NCBI GenBank assembly: GCA_016199935.1
Contig: JACQFS010000033.1
Coordinates: 1 to 47,134, forward strand
Length of the DNA: 47,134 nt
Reading direction: 5' to 3'
Source of the DNA: Verrucomicrobiota bacterium
GTDB lineage: Bacteria; Verrucomicrobiota; Verrucomicrobiia; Limisphaerales; JACQFS01
The position numbers were made by a program, and so were the translations under genes. The notes beneath the pieces are model-generated. The model had not been told where the DNA came from, did no database searches, and saw nothing but the letters and a program-made list of their open reading frames with translations. Shown piece by piece: positions 1 through 8,836 of the stretch (within the stretch, counting starts at the first letter, position 1; each line of letters starts with the position of its first letter).

Positions 1-873
1 ATCAAGCGGCTGGCGCGTTTCACGTTCGCAACGGATCTCGGACGCGAGGATTGTTTCAAGGCCACCAAGCCCGACGACATCGCCGCGGCGAAGAAGGCCG
101 GCAAGCTCTGCCTCTACTTCACGACCAACGGCGTGCCGCTGCGCCAGCAATGGGAGAGCGTCCGCGACGAGCTTCGTCTCATCCGCATTTTTCAGGAACT
201 CGGCGTGCGCATGATGCACCTGACTTACAACCGCCGGAATCCCATCGGCGACGGCGCGGGCGAGGCGAACGACGGCGGCCTCTCCGACTTCGGTCATGCA
301 GTCGTCGCCGAAATGAACCGCCTCGGTGTCATCGTGGACGTGGCACACTCGGGCTGGCGCACCAGCCTCGACGCCGCGAAGGCCTCGAAGCGACCGATGG
401 TCGCGAGCCACACGACGTGCGCCGGGCTCTACAAACATTTCCGCGGCAAGCCGGACGAAACGGTGAAGGCCATCTGCGACACCGGCGGGCTCATCGGCAT
501 CTGCTGCATCCCGCGCTTCCTCGGCGGGGCAGGGGACATCGGCGCGTTCCTCGACCACATTGATTACGCGGTGAAAAAGTTTGGCTCTGAGCACGTGGCC
601 ATCGGTCCCGACATTTCCTACGTCTCGCGCAACGACGAGGCCGAGCGTGCGAAGATTCCCAAGCGCACCAGCACCGGTTCCGCCGCGAAGTGGGAGCACC
701 TCTGGCCCGTGGATGACTATCGCCCCAAGCCGCACGCCGAGCAGAGCCTCGCGTGGACCAACTGGCCGCTCTTCACCGTCGGCATGGTCCAGCGCGGCCA
801 CAGTGACGAGACCATCCGGAAAATTCTCGGCGAAAATGCGTTGAGGGTGTCGCGGGCGAACTTCGTCAGTTGA
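1..873 (+). CDS. Membrane dipeptidase-like protein (peptidase M19), 5' end missing
   Basis: The reading frame is open from the first base, so the N-terminus lies outside the window. The visible 290 residues match the M19 (renal/microsomal dipeptidase) family, zinc TIM-barrel enzymes that cleave dipeptides. Family landmarks are the stretch MMHLTYNRRNPIGDG, the metal-ligand His in DVAHSG (about 337-354), the second His segment SHTTC (about 406-420) and a late GPDIS segment corresponding to the substrate/metal region. The C-terminus has the usual 'ILGENALRV' ending seen in this family. The next gene starts 6 bp after the stop, so both are probably co-transcribed. Function beyond dipeptidase-like hydrolase cannot be fixed. 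Confidence 0.88.
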   Translation: MKRLARFTFATDLGREDCFKATKPDDIAAAKKAGKLCLYFTTNGVPLRQQWESVRDELRLIRIFQELGVRMMHLTYNRRNPIGDGAGEANDGGLSDFGHAVVAEMNRLGVIVDVAHSGWRTSLDAAKASKRPMVASHTTCAGLYKHFRGKPDETVKAICDTGGLIGICCIPRFLGGAGDIGAFLDHIDYAVKKFGSEHVAIGPDISYVSRNDEAERAKIPKRTSTGSAAKWEHLWPVDDYRPKPHAEQSLAWTNWPLFTVGMVQRGHSDETIRKILGENALRVSRANFVS

Positions 874-879
874 ACACGC

Positions 880-2325
880 ATGAAAACCCTGCTCGCTCTC
901 CTGCTCCTGACTCCGCTCGCCATCGCGCACGCCGCCGATGCGAAGAAGCCCGCCGCTTCGCTCCGCGCAGGCGCTGCGGCCACGGACATCACGCCAAAGC
1001 AATTTCCCCTGAACATGCCCGGCGGCTTCAGCGCGAACCCGGCCTCGGGCGCGAATGACCCATTGCACGCGCGCGCTCTCGTGCTCGATGACGGCAAGAC
1101 CACGCTCGCGATGGTCGTGGTGGACAATCTCGGCCTCGCCAGCGAGACGACCGCTGACGCGAAGGCCATCGCCTCCAAGCGCACCGGCATTCCCGTGGAT
1201 CGCATGCTCATCTCGTCCACGCACACGCACACGGGGCCGTCGTCGAATGCGCGAGAGAGCGACAAGAACGGTTTTGCGTATCGCCAGTTGCTCGTCGAGG
1301 GCATCGCCGAGTCCATCATTCAAGCGCACGGCAAGCTGCGGCCGGCGGCGGTCGGCGCGGCGGCGCATCCGTTGCCGGACGAGGTGTTCAACCGCCGCTG
1401 GTATCTCAAGCCCGGCAAGATGCCGCTCAATCCCTATGGCAAATACGACAAGGTGAAAATGAATCCCGGCACCGATCCCGCCACGCTGGAACGCCCCGCC
1501 GGCCCGACCGATCCCGACATCACGGTGCTGTCCGTGCAGGACGCAAAGCGCAAGCCGCTCGCGCTCTTCGCCAATTACTCGCTGCACTACGTCGGCGGTT
1601 CGCCCGAGGGTTTGATGTCCGCCGATTACTACGGCGAGTTCGCGCGCCTGATGCCTTCGCGCGTGCACGGCGACGAGGGCTTCGTGGCGATGATGTCCAA
1701 CGGCACCTCGGGCGACATCAACAACATCCCGTTCCTCGTCAACCGCCCGCCGCGCGAGCCGTTCGAGCAGATCCGCATCGTCGCGGGAAAAGCCGCCGAC
1801 ACCGCGTGGCTCGCGCAGCGGAAAATCGAAAAGCACGACGCCAACGCGCGCCTCGGCATGGTGCAGCGCGAGATCGTTCTGAAATATCGCCGGCCCACTG
1901 CTGAGCAGGTCGCCTCGGCCAAAAAGGTGATCGCGATCAAGGACCCCGCCGAGAAGGAAAAGCTCCCGCGCCTCGCGGAGAATTACGCCCGCAACATCAT
2001 CAACGCCGCCGAGCGCAAGGAGGACACGATCACGGTGATTCTCCAGGCCATCCGCATTGGCGACTTCGCGGTGTGCGGCATTCCGTTCGAGACGTTCGTC
2101 GAGATCGGGCTGGAGCTGAAGCAGCGCAGTCCGTTTCCGCGCACGATGGTCATCGGCCTCGCCAACGCGCGCCACGGCTACCTGCCCACGCCCGAGCATC
2201 ACCTGCTCGGCGGCTACGAGACGTGGCTCGGCACGAACGTCGTGCAGGAGGACACCTCGGTGATCCTCGTGAAGAACCTGCTGGAGATGCTCGGCGAGCT
2301 GGCGAAAGCAAATGAAGTGAAGTGA
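880..2325 (+). CDS. Secreted neutral/alkaline ceramidase-like protein
   Basis: The protein has 481 residues with a clear Sec signal peptide (MKTLLALLLLTPLAIAHA). The mature part opens with AGAAATDITPKQFPLNMPGG, followed by ARALVLDDG and STHTHTGPSS. This matches the N-terminal domain of the neutral/alkaline ceramidase family (PF04734), where the HTHTG segment supplies a zinc ligand. Later blocks NYSLHYVGG and MMSNGTSGDINN also fit. In Verrucomicrobia and Planctomycetes such proteins are frequent and their substrates are mostly unknown, so ceramide hydrolysis is only a family-level guess. It begins 6 bp after the upstream dipeptidase gene, suggesting an operon. A short tandem repeat begins directly after the stop codon. 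Confidence 0.8.
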   Translation: MKTLLALLLLTPLAIAHAADAKKPAASLRAGAAATDITPKQFPLNMPGGFSANPASGANDPLHARALVLDDGKTTLAMVVVDNLGLASETTADAKAIASKRTGIPVDRMLISSTHTHTGPSSNARESDKNGFAYRQLLVEGIAESIIQAHGKLRPAAVGAAAHPLPDEVFNRRWYLKPGKMPLNPYGKYDKVKMNPGTDPATLERPAGPTDPDITVLSVQDAKRKPLALFANYSLHYVGGSPEGLMSADYYGEFARLMPSRVHGDEGFVAMMSNGTSGDINNIPFLVNRPPREPFEQIRIVAGKAADTAWLAQRKIEKHDANARLGMVQREIVLKYRRPTAEQVASAKKVIAIKDPAEKEKLPRLAENYARNIINAAERKEDTITVILQAIRIGDFAVCGIPFETFVEIGLELKQRSPFPRTMVIGLANARHGYLPTPEHHLLGGYETWLGTNVVQEDTSVILVKNLLEMLGELAKANEVK

Positions 2326-2356
2326 ACCACGGATGACACGGATGCTCACGGATTCG
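2326..2356. repeat. ACACGGAT-type short tandem repeat
   Basis: Three imperfect copies of a roughly 9-bp unit (acggatg, acacggatg, tcacggatt) start right after the stop codon of the ceramidase-like gene. The same unit recurs at 7039-7071, 13629-13752 and 41103-41196, in both orientations. Confidence 0.8.
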
Positions 2357-2380
2357 GAGGGACGAGCTACGCGAGTCCCT
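2357..2380. terminator. Hairpin between convergent genes
   Basis: GGGAC (2359-2363) can pair with GTCCC (2375-2379), preceded by a GGAG foot. It sits between two convergent genes and could stop transcription from either side or be a single REP unit. There is no T-run. Confidence 0.4.
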
Positions 2381-2418
2381 GATCGAACGGGCTACGGCGC
2401 TTGTTTGGGCTCCGTTGA

Positions 2419-3906
2419 CTAAGACATCGTCTGTAGCGCCGGCTTGGTGACCTTGCCCATGGCGTTTCGGGGAAGTTCCTTCACGACGAGGAGGCGCTGG
2501 GGGATTTTGTAGTTGGAAAGTTTTTCACGGCACCACTCGCGCAACGCGGGGAGTTCGAGTGTGACACCTTCGGCGAGCACCACGGCGGCGGCGACCACTT
2601 CGCCCCAAGTCGCATCGGGCACGCCGATGACGGCGCACTCGCGAATGTCGGGATGCTCCAGCAGCGCGGCTTCGATCTCGAGCGCGCTGAGCTTGTAGCC
2701 GCCGCTCTTGATGATGTCCACGGAGAGGCGGCCCATGATGCGGAAGTAGCCGCGCTCGCGCACCGCCATGTCGCCGGTGCGAAACCAGCCATCGTCGAAC
2801 GACTCGGCGCTGGCCTCGGGGCGGTTCCAATAGGCGCGGAACACGCCGGGGCCGCGCACTTGGATTTCGCCGGGCTCGTCCTCGCGCGTGACGATGGCGC
2901 CGGACTCGGACTTGAGCCGCACTTCCACGCCGGGCAACGCGACGCCGACCGCACCGGGGCGGCGCTCGCCGCGCAACGGATTCGAGAGCGCCATGCCGAT
3001 CTCGGTCATGCCGTAGCGTTCGAGGAGTTTCTGGCCGGTGAGCGCGGTCCATTGCTCATGCACGCTCGCGGGCAACGCCGCGGAGCCGGAGACCATCAGC
3101 CGCATCTTTTTGAAACCCGCGACGAACGCCGTGCGGTCCTCCGGCGACGCGGCTTCGAGAGACTGGATGAGCTTCACGTAAATCGTCGGCACAGCCATGA
3201 AGACCGTGTAGGCATCCGCGCGCACGCGGTCGAGGATCGTGGCGGTGTCGAACTTCACAAACGGCTCGATGGTCGCGCCGCTCCACAGTGCGCAGCACGT
3301 CACATTGATGATGCCGTGAATGTGGTGCATCGGCAGGAACAGCGGGATGCGATCCGGCGCGCTCCACTCCCACGCGGTCACGAGGCTCTCGATCTGCGCC
3401 TGGATGTTCGCGTGCGTGGTGACGACGCCCTTGGGTTTGCTCGTGGTGCCGCTGGTGTAGAGAATCATCGCGCGGCGATCGGGGGAAATCTCGGGCAGCT
3501 TCCTCGCCGGCGCGGAGGTGATCGCGTCAACGTTCACCAACCGCACGCCGAGCCGTTTGCACAGCGGCTCAATCTTTCCCGCCATCGTCGCATCCGCCAC
3601 GACCGCGCTCGCGCCGGAGTCGGTGAGCGAATATTCCCACTCGGGCTCGGTGGCGGAGAGGCAGATGGGCACCTTGATTCCGCCCGCGCGCCAGATGGCC
3701 CATTGCGCGGCGACGTATTCCGGCCCCGGCGCGACGAGCAGCGCGACGCGCGCCTCGTTCAAATCCGCGGCGTCACCGAGCAGCGCTGTCGCGAGCATGG
3801 CCGAGCGGTCGAGCAGTTGTTGGTAAGTGTGCGACGTCTTCGCGCTGCGGAAGGCGACGGAGTTCGCGTGTGCACGGGCGCGGGCGATGAGGGGGAGTTC
3901 GAGCAT
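2419..3906 (-). CDS. matB: Malonyl-CoA synthetase (malonate-CoA ligase)
   Basis: This 495-residue member of the ANL superfamily activates a carboxylate with ATP and CoA. The P-loop YTSGTTSKPKG is at residues 150-160. The A5 motif RYGMTEIGMALSNP, the A8 hinge MGRLSVDIIKSGGYKLSAL and the C-terminal catalytic Lys in NAMGKVTKPAL are present. The RYGMTEIGMALSNP and VDIIKSGGYKLSALEIE blocks closely match the MatB/ACSF3 malonyl-CoA synthetase branch. Its start lies 3 bp after the stop of madM, and madL precedes that, so substrate assignment rests on both motif and operon. Malonate would be imported and converted to malonyl-CoA for fatty acid synthesis or decarboxylation. No malonyl-CoA decarboxylase gene is visible. 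Confidence 0.85.
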   Translation of the reverse strand: MLELPLIARARAHANSVAFRSAKTSHTYQQLLDRSAMLATALLGDAADLNEARVALLVAPGPEYVAAQWAIWRAGGIKVPICLSATEPEWEYSLTDSGASAVVADATMAGKIEPLCKRLGVRLVNVDAITSAPARKLPEISPDRRAMILYTSGTTSKPKGVVTTHANIQAQIESLVTAWEWSAPDRIPLFLPMHHIHGIINVTCCALWSGATIEPFVKFDTATILDRVRADAYTVFMAVPTIYVKLIQSLEAASPEDRTAFVAGFKKMRLMVSGSAALPASVHEQWTALTGQKLLERYGMTEIGMALSNPLRGERRPGAVGVALPGVEVRLKSESGAIVTREDEPGEIQVRGPGVFRAYWNRPEASAESFDDGWFRTGDMAVRERGYFRIMGRLSVDIIKSGGYKLSALEIEAALLEHPDIRECAVIGVPDATWGEVVAAAVVLAEGVTLELPALREWCREKLSNYKIPQRLLVVKELPRNAMGKVTKPALQTMS

Positions 3907-3909
3907 GGG

Positions 3910-4677
3910 TCAGTTTCCAAAAATGGCCTTCACGGCGAAGAACAACACCGACGGCCCGAGCAAACATCCGATGCCGGTGTGAAACGTGGCGACCAGCGCA
4001 CCGTAGGGCACGAGCTTGCGATCCGTCGCGGCGAGTCCGGCCGTCACGCCGCTCACCGTGCCGGCGAGTCCGCCAAAGACCATCGCGGAGCGCGGGGTTT
4101 TCAGGCGCATGAATTTCGCGGCCACCGGCGTCGTGACCATCACGATGATTGCCTTGATGACGCCCGTCGCAATGCTCAACGCCATCACATCCGAACTCGC
4201 GCCGATCGCGGTGCCCGTCACCGGCCCGACGATGTAGGTGATCGCGCCCGCGCCGATGGTCGTGAGGCTCACGGCATCGCGATACCCGAACGCCCACGCC
4301 ACGCCCACGCCGACGATGAACGGCAACACCGTGCCGAGCAGCAATGCGATCGCGCCGATCCAGCCCGCGCGCCGCGCTTCCTCGGGATGCACTTCAAACG
4401 CCGTGGCCACGATGGCGAAGTCGCGCAGCATGTTGCCGCCCATCAGACCGACGCCGCTGAAGAGCGCGAGGTCCGCCAGCCCCTTCGTTCCGCCCGACAT
4501 CTTCCCGCCGACATACGCCAACGCGAGGCCGATAAGAATGGCGATGGCCGAGCCTTGCACGCGGCCGAAGGTCAGCTTGCGCGAGATCAAGCCCGACGCG
4601 AGCACCACCAGACCCACGATCGCGAACGCGGCTACGAGTCCGTTCTCCTTCGCGGCTTTTTCAAGAATCTCCCACAT
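3910..4677 (-). CDS. madM: Malonate transporter subunit MadM
   Basis: A 255-residue, very hydrophobic membrane protein with several predicted TM helices. Glycine-rich segments such as GGTKGLADLALFSGVGLMGG and GAGAITYIVGPVTGTAIG are typical of MadM, the larger subunit of the two-component sodium-dependent malonate carrier. It is preceded by madL with a 6-bp gap and followed by matB with a 3-bp gap, so the three are read as one transcript. The length fits the family. Neighbourhood and sequence support each other; direct evidence of malonate as substrate is inferred from the family. Confidence 0.85.
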   Translation of the reverse strand: MWEILEKAAKENGLVAAFAIVGLVVLASGLISRKLTFGRVQGSAIAILIGLALAYVGGKMSGGTKGLADLALFSGVGLMGGNMLRDFAIVATAFEVHPEEARRAGWIGAIALLLGTVLPFIVGVGVAWAFGYRDAVSLTTIGAGAITYIVGPVTGTAIGASSDVMALSIATGVIKAIIVMVTTPVAAKFMRLKTPRSAMVFGGLAGTVSGVTAGLAATDRKLVPYGALVATFHTGIGCLLGPSVLFFAVKAIFGN

Positions 4678-4683
4678 GGCGAA

Positions 4684-5067
4684 TTATTCTGATTTGTTTT
4701 CCGGCTCCGCGTGCGGCGGTTCCATCCGGTTGATGAACGACACGAACAACGCACACACGAGCACGCTCCCGACCGCCGCGATCAGCGCCACCGGTCCGCC
4801 GCGCAACGCCGCGACCACATTTTGCTGCATCGCCATCGCCACCACGACCGGGATGTAAATCGCGCCCCAATAATTCACGCCGCCCTCCGACGTGGCGGAC
4901 AACCGTCCGATCCGGTGCAGATTCAACCGCATCACGATCAGCAGCAGCATCGCGATGCCGACCCCGCCCACATTGGTCTTCATCCCCAGCGCGGCGCCGA
5001 GCAGATCGCCGAGAACGATTCCCAGCAGGTGGCAGACGGCGAGTAGGGCGGTTCCGTAAATGATCAT
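4684..5067 (-). CDS. madL: Malonate transporter subunit MadL
   Basis: A 127-residue integral membrane protein beginning MIIYGTALLAVCHLLGI and containing the segment KTNVGGVGIAMLLLIVMR, both characteristic of the small malonate carrier subunit MadL. The frame is open far upstream of this Met (to 5937), but that extension runs antisense through a real esterase gene. The start at 5067 gives the family's usual length and N-terminus. It is the first gene of the madL-madM-matB operon and is divergent from the esterase at 5164, so the operon promoter should lie in the 96 bp between them. Confidence 0.85.
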   Translation of the reverse strand: MIIYGTALLAVCHLLGIVLGDLLGAALGMKTNVGGVGIAMLLLIVMRLNLHRIGRLSATSEGGVNYWGAIYIPVVVAMAMQQNVVAALRGGPVALIAAVGSVLVCALFVSFINRMEPPHAEPENKSE

Positions 5068-5163
5068 GTTGAGTGAGCGGCGATTGTTTGACCGGGGCGG
5101 TGGGATTGAAAAGCCCCAATTGCAGAGCGCAGGGTGCTCCACTAGCCTTCGGTCCAACAGCCC

Positions 5164-6024
5164 ATGAAAAACATCGCCCTCTTTCTCTCCCTCGCGCTCG
5201 TGTCCACTGCGACGGCGCAGAACATCAAACGCGACCTCCCCTACGCCGAGCCGGCCGGGCCGCGGCAGACGCTCGATGTTTATTCGCCCGCCGGCGCGAA
5301 GAATCTGCCGGTGGTGTTTTGGATACACGGTGGCGGTTGGGCTCAGGGCGACAAAACCGACGTGAAGCTCAAGCCGCAATGGTTCATGGATCGGGGGATC
5401 GTCTTCGTCTCGATCAACTACCGGCTGATACCGGAGGCGGACATGGGGACGCTCACGCGCGATGTCGCGAAGGCGTTCGGCTGGGTGAACAAGCACATCG
5501 CCGAATATGGTGGCGATCCGAAGAGCGTGCTCGTGGGCGGACACTCGGCGGGTGCGCAACTCGCGGCGCTCATCTGCACCGACGATCGCTACTTGAAGGC
5601 CGAGGGCGTTTCGTTCGACACGCTCATCGGCTGCGTGCCCGTGGACGGCGACACTTACGACGTGCCGGCGATCATCGAGACGGCGGAGACGCGGCTGCGC
5701 GTGCACCACCTGCCGCCACGCGTGAACGGGCATCGCGAGAAGTTCGGCAACGCGCCCGAGAATCACAAAGACTTCTCCGCCGTCACGCACGTCGCGAAGG
5801 GCAAGGGCATCCCGCCGTTCCTGATCCTCCACGTTGCCGCACATCCCGACACGACCGCGCAGGCCCAGCGACTCGGCAACGTGCTGAAGGAGGCCGGCGT
5901 CCCCGCGAAAATCTTCGGCGCGAAAGACACGTGGCACGTAAAACTCAACGACGATCTCGGCCTGCCCGCTGATCCGGCGACGAAGGCGCTGAGCGAATTC
6001 GTCAGCGGCATTCTTCGCCGTTGA
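5164..6024 (+). CDS. Secreted alpha/beta-hydrolase esterase (BD-FAE/carboxylesterase type)
   Basis: 286 residues with signal peptide [19 protein letters not shown]. The oxyanion-hole motif HGGGW is at residues 55-59, and the nucleophile elbow GGHSAGA has Ser128. A late DTWHVKL supplies the likely catalytic His. The lipase-like N-terminus [19 protein letters not shown] is typical of bacterial exported esterases, including bifunctional acetyl/feruloyl esterases (BD-FAE). The natural substrate is unknown; carbohydrate ester side-chains are plausible given the sulfatase and SASA esterase elsewhere in the window. It is convergent with the NHL protein gene across a strong hairpin. Confidence 0.8.
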   Translation: MKNIALFLSLALVSTATAQNIKRDLPYAEPAGPRQTLDVYSPAGAKNLPVVFWIHGGGWAQGDKTDVKLKPQWFMDRGIVFVSINYRLIPEADMGTLTRDVAKAFGWVNKHIAEYGGDPKSVLVGGHSAGAQLAALICTDDRYLKAEGVSFDTLIGCVPVDGDTYDVPAIIETAETRLRVHHLPPRVNGHREKFGNAPENHKDFSAVTHVAKGKGIPPFLILHVAAHPDTTAQAQRLGNVLKEAGVPAKIFGAKDTWHVKLNDDLGLPADPATKALSEFVSGILRR

Positions 6025-6026
6025 AC

Positions 6027-6050
6027 GCGGCGGCCGAGAAGCGCCGCCGC
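6027..6050. terminator. GC-rich hairpin between convergent genes
   Basis: GCGGCGGC (6027-6034) and GCCGCCGC (6043-6050) form a perfect 8-bp stem with an 8-nt loop, in the 30 bp between the convergent esterase and NHL-protein genes. It lacks a T-run, so intrinsic termination is only a possibility. Confidence 0.45.
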
Positions 6051-6054
6051 CGGT

Positions 6055-7026
6055 TCAGGGCGAAAACTTTTGGATGCGCTGGTTCGACGCGTCCACCACG
6101 TAAATGAAACCGTGGCTGTCCGCGGCCATCGCGTGCGGCAGGTGGAACTGGCCGGGTGCGTCGCCTTCCGCGTCGTTGAGGCTCAGGAGAAATTTTCCGT
6201 CCAGCGTGAAAAGCTGCACGCGGCTGTTCGTCGCGCCCGCCCACACGCGGCCGCGGCGGTCCACCAACACGCCGATGGGGCCGGGCAGGGGAGTGCGCGT
6301 GGGTTTTTCGCGTCCACCGAAACCGCCGGGGTCTTTGCTGTTGCTGCCCCACGCGATGAGTGGTTTTCCCTCGGGAGTGAGCCGCTGGATGCGACCGTCG
6401 TGCGACTCGGTGGTGTAAATGTTCCCGCGCGCGTCGAAGGCGAGGAAGTGCGGGCCGCCGAAACGGCTGCCGAATTTGTCGCCGCCGCCGAACTGGCCCG
6501 GCGCGGTGCCGTGGCCGCCGAAGCTCGAAAGAAATTTTCCGTCGCCCGTGAAGCGTTGCACGCGGTGGTTGCCCTGATCGGCGACGTAGAGCGCGCCGTC
6601 GGGGCCGAGGGCGAGGCCGCCGAGTTTGTCGAACTCGCCGTCGCCCTTGCCGGCCTTGCCCCATTTGCGCAGCGGCATGCCGTTGAGATCGTAAACGCAA
6701 ACCTCCGGCGTGGTCATCGAGGTGACGAAAATTTCCTCGCGGTCGTTCACCGCGATGCCGCCGGGATTGATCACGCACGGGAACTGGCCGAGATAGTTCC
6801 CGCTCGTGTCGAACTTCTGCACGCGGCTGTTGTTGAACTCCGCGACCACGATGATGTCGCGCCGGCTGATGGCGATGCCGATGGGCGAACGAAACTCTCC
6901 CGGCCCGATTCCTTTCTGGCCCCACGCCAGCACGAAGCGCGGCGCGCCGCCGGCGGCGAAGCTCAAAGGGCAAAGCTCAAAGCTCAAGAGAAGGGCCAAG
7001 GTCCAGAGGACAACGCGGGGTTTCAT
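6055..7026 (-). CDS. Secreted NHL-repeat beta-propeller protein
   Basis: 323 residues with signal peptide MKPRVVLWTLALLLSFELC. About six NHL repeats follow, recognisable by recurring PxGIA...IVVAEFNNSRVQKFDTSG, LYVADQGNHRVQRFTGDG and IYVVDASNQRIQKF. NHL repeats form a six-bladed propeller used for binding or, in some families, catalysis (for example peptidyl-alpha-hydroxyglycine lyase); no catalytic assignment is possible here. The frame extends upstream to 7197, but the start at 7026 gives the signal peptide directly at the N-terminus and avoids translating the tandem repeat at 7039-7071. Confidence 0.8.
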   Translation of the reverse strand: MKPRVVLWTLALLLSFELCPLSFAAGGAPRFVLAWGQKGIGPGEFRSPIGIAISRRDIIVVAEFNNSRVQKFDTSGNYLGQFPCVINPGGIAVNDREEIFVTSMTTPEVCVYDLNGMPLRKWGKAGKGDGEFDKLGGLALGPDGALYVADQGNHRVQRFTGDGKFLSSFGGHGTAPGQFGGGDKFGSRFGGPHFLAFDARGNIYTTESHDGRIQRLTPEGKPLIAWGSNSKDPGGFGGREKPTRTPLPGPIGVLVDRRGRVWAGATNSRVQLFTLDGKFLLSLNDAEGDAPGQFHLPHAMAADSHGFIYVVDASNQRIQKFSP

Positions 7027-7038
7027 GGTCGGAATTTT

Positions 7039-7071
7039 AACCACGGATGGACACGGATGCACACGGATAAG
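7039..7071. repeat. ACACGGAT-type short tandem repeat
   Basis: Four imperfect units (ccacggatgg, acacggatgc, acacggata) lie between the NHL-protein start and the preceding gene's stop on the same strand. Same family as the repeats at 2326, 13629 and 41103. Confidence 0.85.
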
Positions 7072-7094
7072 ATGGCCGTTCAATGCGCACGCGC

Positions 7095-8612
7095 TCACTT
7101 GTCCCCCGCGCGGAACGTATAGAGGTCGGCGTCCTTCAACTGGAACTCCAGCCGGATGACTTTGCCTTTGAGTTCGTCGAGGGATTTGCTGTTCCACTTC
7201 ACTTCGTGCGCGACGTTGTCGCCGGTGAACGCGGGGGCATCGTCGTAATTGAAACCCTTGATCGGCTTCCGCAATTCATCTGACACGCGCACTTTCATTT
7301 CGCCCGCGTGCGCGTCCGCGTTCACGAGCAGCGCGCCGCCGGGCCAGCGAAGTGCGCGGGTGCAGACCACGCCGCCCGTCTTGGGGCCGTGCTGCGATAC
7401 GAAGCCTTCCTTGCGCAGCGTCGCGAGGCCGATGGCGCCGGTGCGGGCCTTGGGGTCGTCGTGCGCGCCGTCGAAGCCGGCGTAGTAAATCCACCATTCG
7501 TCGCCGACCTCGACCCAGCGCGCGGTGCCGACGACCATCGAGTGATCCCACGCGCCCGCCGGGCCGAATTCGATGAGGTGTTGGCGCGCGGGTAGTCGCT
7601 CGAAGTTCCAGCCGTCGCGGCTCCAGGCAATTTCACTCGCGTAGAGATCGTTCCACAGGAACGGCGCGAGATGGCCCCACCAGATTCCCGCGTGCTGATG
7701 CACGGGCATGGCCATGAAATAATTGTAGCCCAACTCGGCGTCGCGCTCGTCGGGCATGAGGATGGTCTGCGGGCGGACGTTCCACTCGGTCCAGAGTTCC
7801 TTGCTGCTCATGCGCGAGAGGCCGCGGCGGGATTCGCCGCTGCTGAGCATCTCCTTCGTCTGGCCGGGCGCGCGGTAGATGTGCTTGGAGCGGCAGAACA
7901 TCACATACTCGTCGCGCGCGGCGTCGTATTGAATCGTGTTGTGCTGGTCGCTGGAAAGTTTGGCGATGCGCAAGTCGCTCTTGAAGTCCCAGTGAATTCC
8001 GTCCTGCGAGCCGATCAGATGGATGCCGTTGAGCGGCGCGGCGGTCATCAGGTAGTGCATCACGTAACGGAAGCCGCGGCGGTCCTTCTCCGGCAACTCG
8101 AGCATTTGCGGCGCGTGGGTGCCGCACTGGGGCGCGTCGAGGTGGTGGATGACCGTGTTGCGCGCGAGGTTGAACTTCTTCGCGTCGGGGAACAGATCGA
8201 GCGCGGGCTTTTCCCAATGCACGCCGTCCCTGGATTCCGCGTAGGCGACGGAGACGGAGTAGTTGCGCGGGTTGGTGCTTTCCTCCGGGTATTTCACGTT
8301 GGCCTGATACCACATGCGGAACTTCCCGCCGGCTTCGCGCAGCGCCCAAAGATTGCTCGGGTCATCACCGGTGATCAACGGATTGGCCGCGTGCTTCTTC
8401 GGCTGGTGCAGCACGCGTTTCACCGGCTCGCCCTTTGGTTTCAATCCCCACGTGGTGTCCACGGTGTAAAGATCGAAGACGAATTGCGGCTCGTGCCCGA
8501 TCTCCATCGGCTCGGCAGGAAACGTGGCGGCGTCCGCGCGCGGCGCGAGCGCGAGGAAGGCGAGGAGCGCGGAGCATAAGGCGGAAATGGCGGCGGGCGG
8601 GACGGTTTTCAT
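7095..8612 (-). CDS. Secreted five-bladed-propeller protein resembling glycoside hydrolase clans 32/43
   Basis: 505 residues starting MKTVPPAAISALCSALLAFL with a signal peptide ending near ADA. The body contains repeated blade-like segments of the form W..S.DG.HW (SRDGVHWEKP, SQDGIHWDFK, SRDGWNFERL), typical of five-bladed propellers of the GH32/GH43/GH130 type. Many verrucomicrobial and planctomycetal homologues have no known activity. Catalytic acids cannot be assigned with confidence. The frame extends upstream, but the Met at 8612 directly precedes the signal peptide. It lies upstream of the NHL gene on the same strand, 68 bp apart, so co-expression is possible. Confidence 0.65.
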   Translation of the reverse strand: MKTVPPAAISALCSALLAFLALAPRADAATFPAEPMEIGHEPQFVFDLYTVDTTWGLKPKGEPVKRVLHQPKKHAANPLITGDDPSNLWALREAGGKFRMWYQANVKYPEESTNPRNYSVSVAYAESRDGVHWEKPALDLFPDAKKFNLARNTVIHHLDAPQCGTHAPQMLELPEKDRRGFRYVMHYLMTAAPLNGIHLIGSQDGIHWDFKSDLRIAKLSSDQHNTIQYDAARDEYVMFCRSKHIYRAPGQTKEMLSSGESRRGLSRMSSKELWTEWNVRPQTILMPDERDAELGYNYFMAMPVHQHAGIWWGHLAPFLWNDLYASEIAWSRDGWNFERLPARQHLIEFGPAGAWDHSMVVGTARWVEVGDEWWIYYAGFDGAHDDPKARTGAIGLATLRKEGFVSQHGPKTGGVVCTRALRWPGGALLVNADAHAGEMKVRVSDELRKPIKGFNYDDAPAFTGDNVAHEVKWNSKSLDELKGKVIRLEFQLKDADLYTFRAGDK

Positions 8613-8702
8613 GGTGGCAAGTTGGAGCAATGGACGCGAACGGACGCGGAGAAGTTCATCCGCGATCCGTCGCGGCGCGTCTTGCAATTTCCCGCGATGG
8701 CC

Positions 8703-8744
8703 CCCTCTCCCCCACGCTTCGCGCGGAGGAGAGGGAGTGCCGCC
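8703..8744. repeat. REP-like palindrome, GAGGGAGTGCCGCC family
   Basis: CCCTCTCC (8703-8710) is inverted as GGAGAGGG (8728-8735) and is followed by a GC hairpin (TGCCGC...GCGGCG). The segment 8731-8744 matches 44906-44919 in 13 of 14 bases, so it is an interspersed family. It lies in the 224-bp divergent gap between the propeller protein and the amidase. Confidence 0.6.
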
Positions 8745-8836
8745 GAAGGTGCGGCGCAGGTGCCGGGCTCAGCGCGCGGCTTTGCGAGGCTTGTGCTTGA
8801 TTCGCCCGCGGCCCGACTCCACATTCCGCGCCGTCC

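Noticed and set aside
5068-5937. A 417-residue fusion ending in MadL
   Set aside because: The extra 290 residues are antisense to an esterase with complete catalytic motifs; MadL alone has the expected length from 5067.
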